DNA of 22,174 bases from Proteobacteria bacterium UBA6920. GTDB taxonomy: Bacteria; Pseudomonadota; Gammaproteobacteria; SG8-11. Positions within the stretch are counted from its first letter, which is position 1; each line of letters opens with the position of its first letter. Shown piece by piece: positions 21,828 through 22,174 of this stretch. Position numbers and translations under genes: made by a program. The notes under the pieces were generated by a model. It was not told the DNA's origin. It worked only from the letters and a program-made list of their open reading frames with translations, and ran no database searches. Location of the stretch: contig DKAS01000006.1 in NCBI GenBank assembly GCA_002448875.1, positions 1-22,174 of the forward strand, read 5' to 3'.

Positions 21828-22174
21828 TCAACCCTGCGCCGTGAGCCCGTAGTGCGCCTGCAGCCCCGGAATCACGTAGCTCATGAGTTCCTGCAGTTGC
21901 CGGCGCGTGGGGTGGCTGGGCGCGCTTTGCACGATTACCTGCGCCAGCACAGTGACCGGTACCCGCAGCTCCAGGGCGAAGGTTTGCAGAACATCGCCGC
22001 TGTTGCCATAGGCCTGACGGATCAGAGTATCGGCCACGTCGGCATCCAGGGTCCGGGCCTGATAGTCGCGCCAGGTGCTGCCCAGGGTATCGGCCAGGGA
22101 TGCGTCCAGGGTTTCGCTGCTGTGCAGACTGCTACCGCGGGACTGCCGGGCGCCACGCGTGGTGCTGTCGGCGG
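21828..22174 (-). CDS. Hypothetical protein, 5' end outside the window
   Basis: Not recognised. The frame is open from the window edge to the stop at 21828, giving at least 115 C-terminal residues. The visible part is polar and soluble-looking, with SSETLDASLADTLGSTW and RQLQELMSYVIPGLQ, mostly helical by composition, and no membrane span. An internal GTG at 22037 could be misread as a start, but coding continues upstream. It ends 4 nt before the DUF4105 gene, so it is likely its operon partner and may share an envelope role. Nothing more can be said without the N-terminal half. Confidence 0.6.
   Translation of the reverse strand, partial: ADSTTRGARQSRGSSLHSSETLDASLADTLGSTWRDYQARTLDADVADTLIRQAYGNSGDVLQTFALELRVPVTVLAQVIVQSAPSHPTRRQLQELMSYVIPGLQAHYGLTAQG

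Noticed and set aside
1..22174. tRNA, rRNA, CRISPR or insertion sequences
   Set aside because: I looked on both strands and saw no tRNA-like cloverleaf with a TTCRA loop, no regularly spaced repeats and no transposase motifs.

Overview
The window is G+C-rich bacterial DNA with dense coding on both strands. It has no tRNA, rRNA, insertion sequence or CRISPR array that I can see. The content points to a Gram-negative proteobacterium, most likely a gammaproteobacterium outside the classic Xanthomonas layout: a DSF-type quorum-sensing pair (RpfF/RpfC), an Hcp1-type type VI secretion tube protein, a PlpD-like patatin/outer-membrane-barrel fusion, a second Omp85-type barrel and a DUF4105 periplasmic protein. 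I cannot name a genus.

Layout. (1) 1-1588: a formate/nitrite-family channel, cut by the window edge, is divergent from cyanase (cynS). Together they look like a small cyanate/nitrogen module. (2) 1620-3895, minus strand: a glyoxalase-fold protein, then an SRPBCC protein, a MarR regulator and a PhzF-family enzyme. The last three are tightly packed behind a striking palindrome that is probably the MarR operator. (3) 4121-10197: an orphan cysteine-rich Hcp, a DSF synthase (rpfF) with an extra C-terminal tail, the divergent DSF sensor kinase (rpfC: membrane sensor, HisKA/HATPase, receiver, Hpt), then a DUF2235 lipase-like protein with C-terminal membrane segments. The usual HD-GYP partner rpfG is not in the window. 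(4) 10252-13681, minus strand: a one-span hypothetical protein, then (in transcription order) an FAD monooxygenase, a zinc-independent MDR oxidoreductase and a PaiB-like FMN-binding protein. (5) 13976-15241: a POTRA-less Omp85-type barrel. (6) 15296-16521, minus strand: a tautomerase, plus a DUF202/NTF2-like pair. (7) 16748-22174: a PlpD-like patatin-POTRA-barrel protein converging on a large DUF4105 protein and its upstream partner, which runs off the window. A roughly 138-bp nested inverted repeat lies between the convergent genes.

How the parts may work together. RpfF would make a cis-2-unsaturated fatty-acid signal and RpfC would sense it. Xanthomonas RpfC also binds and restrains RpfF. 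The signalling pair is flanked by a T6SS tube protein and a lipase-fold protein related to the Tle1 effectors, which suggests, without proving it, cell-density control of an antagonism or envelope function. The right-hand third is centred on envelope lipids and outer-membrane proteins. The most unusual points are the tailed RpfF, the hcp-rpfF-rpfC-DUF2235 neighbourhood, the cysteine-rich orphan Hcp, the palindrome before the SRPBCC-marR genes, and the long structured element at 19031-19168.
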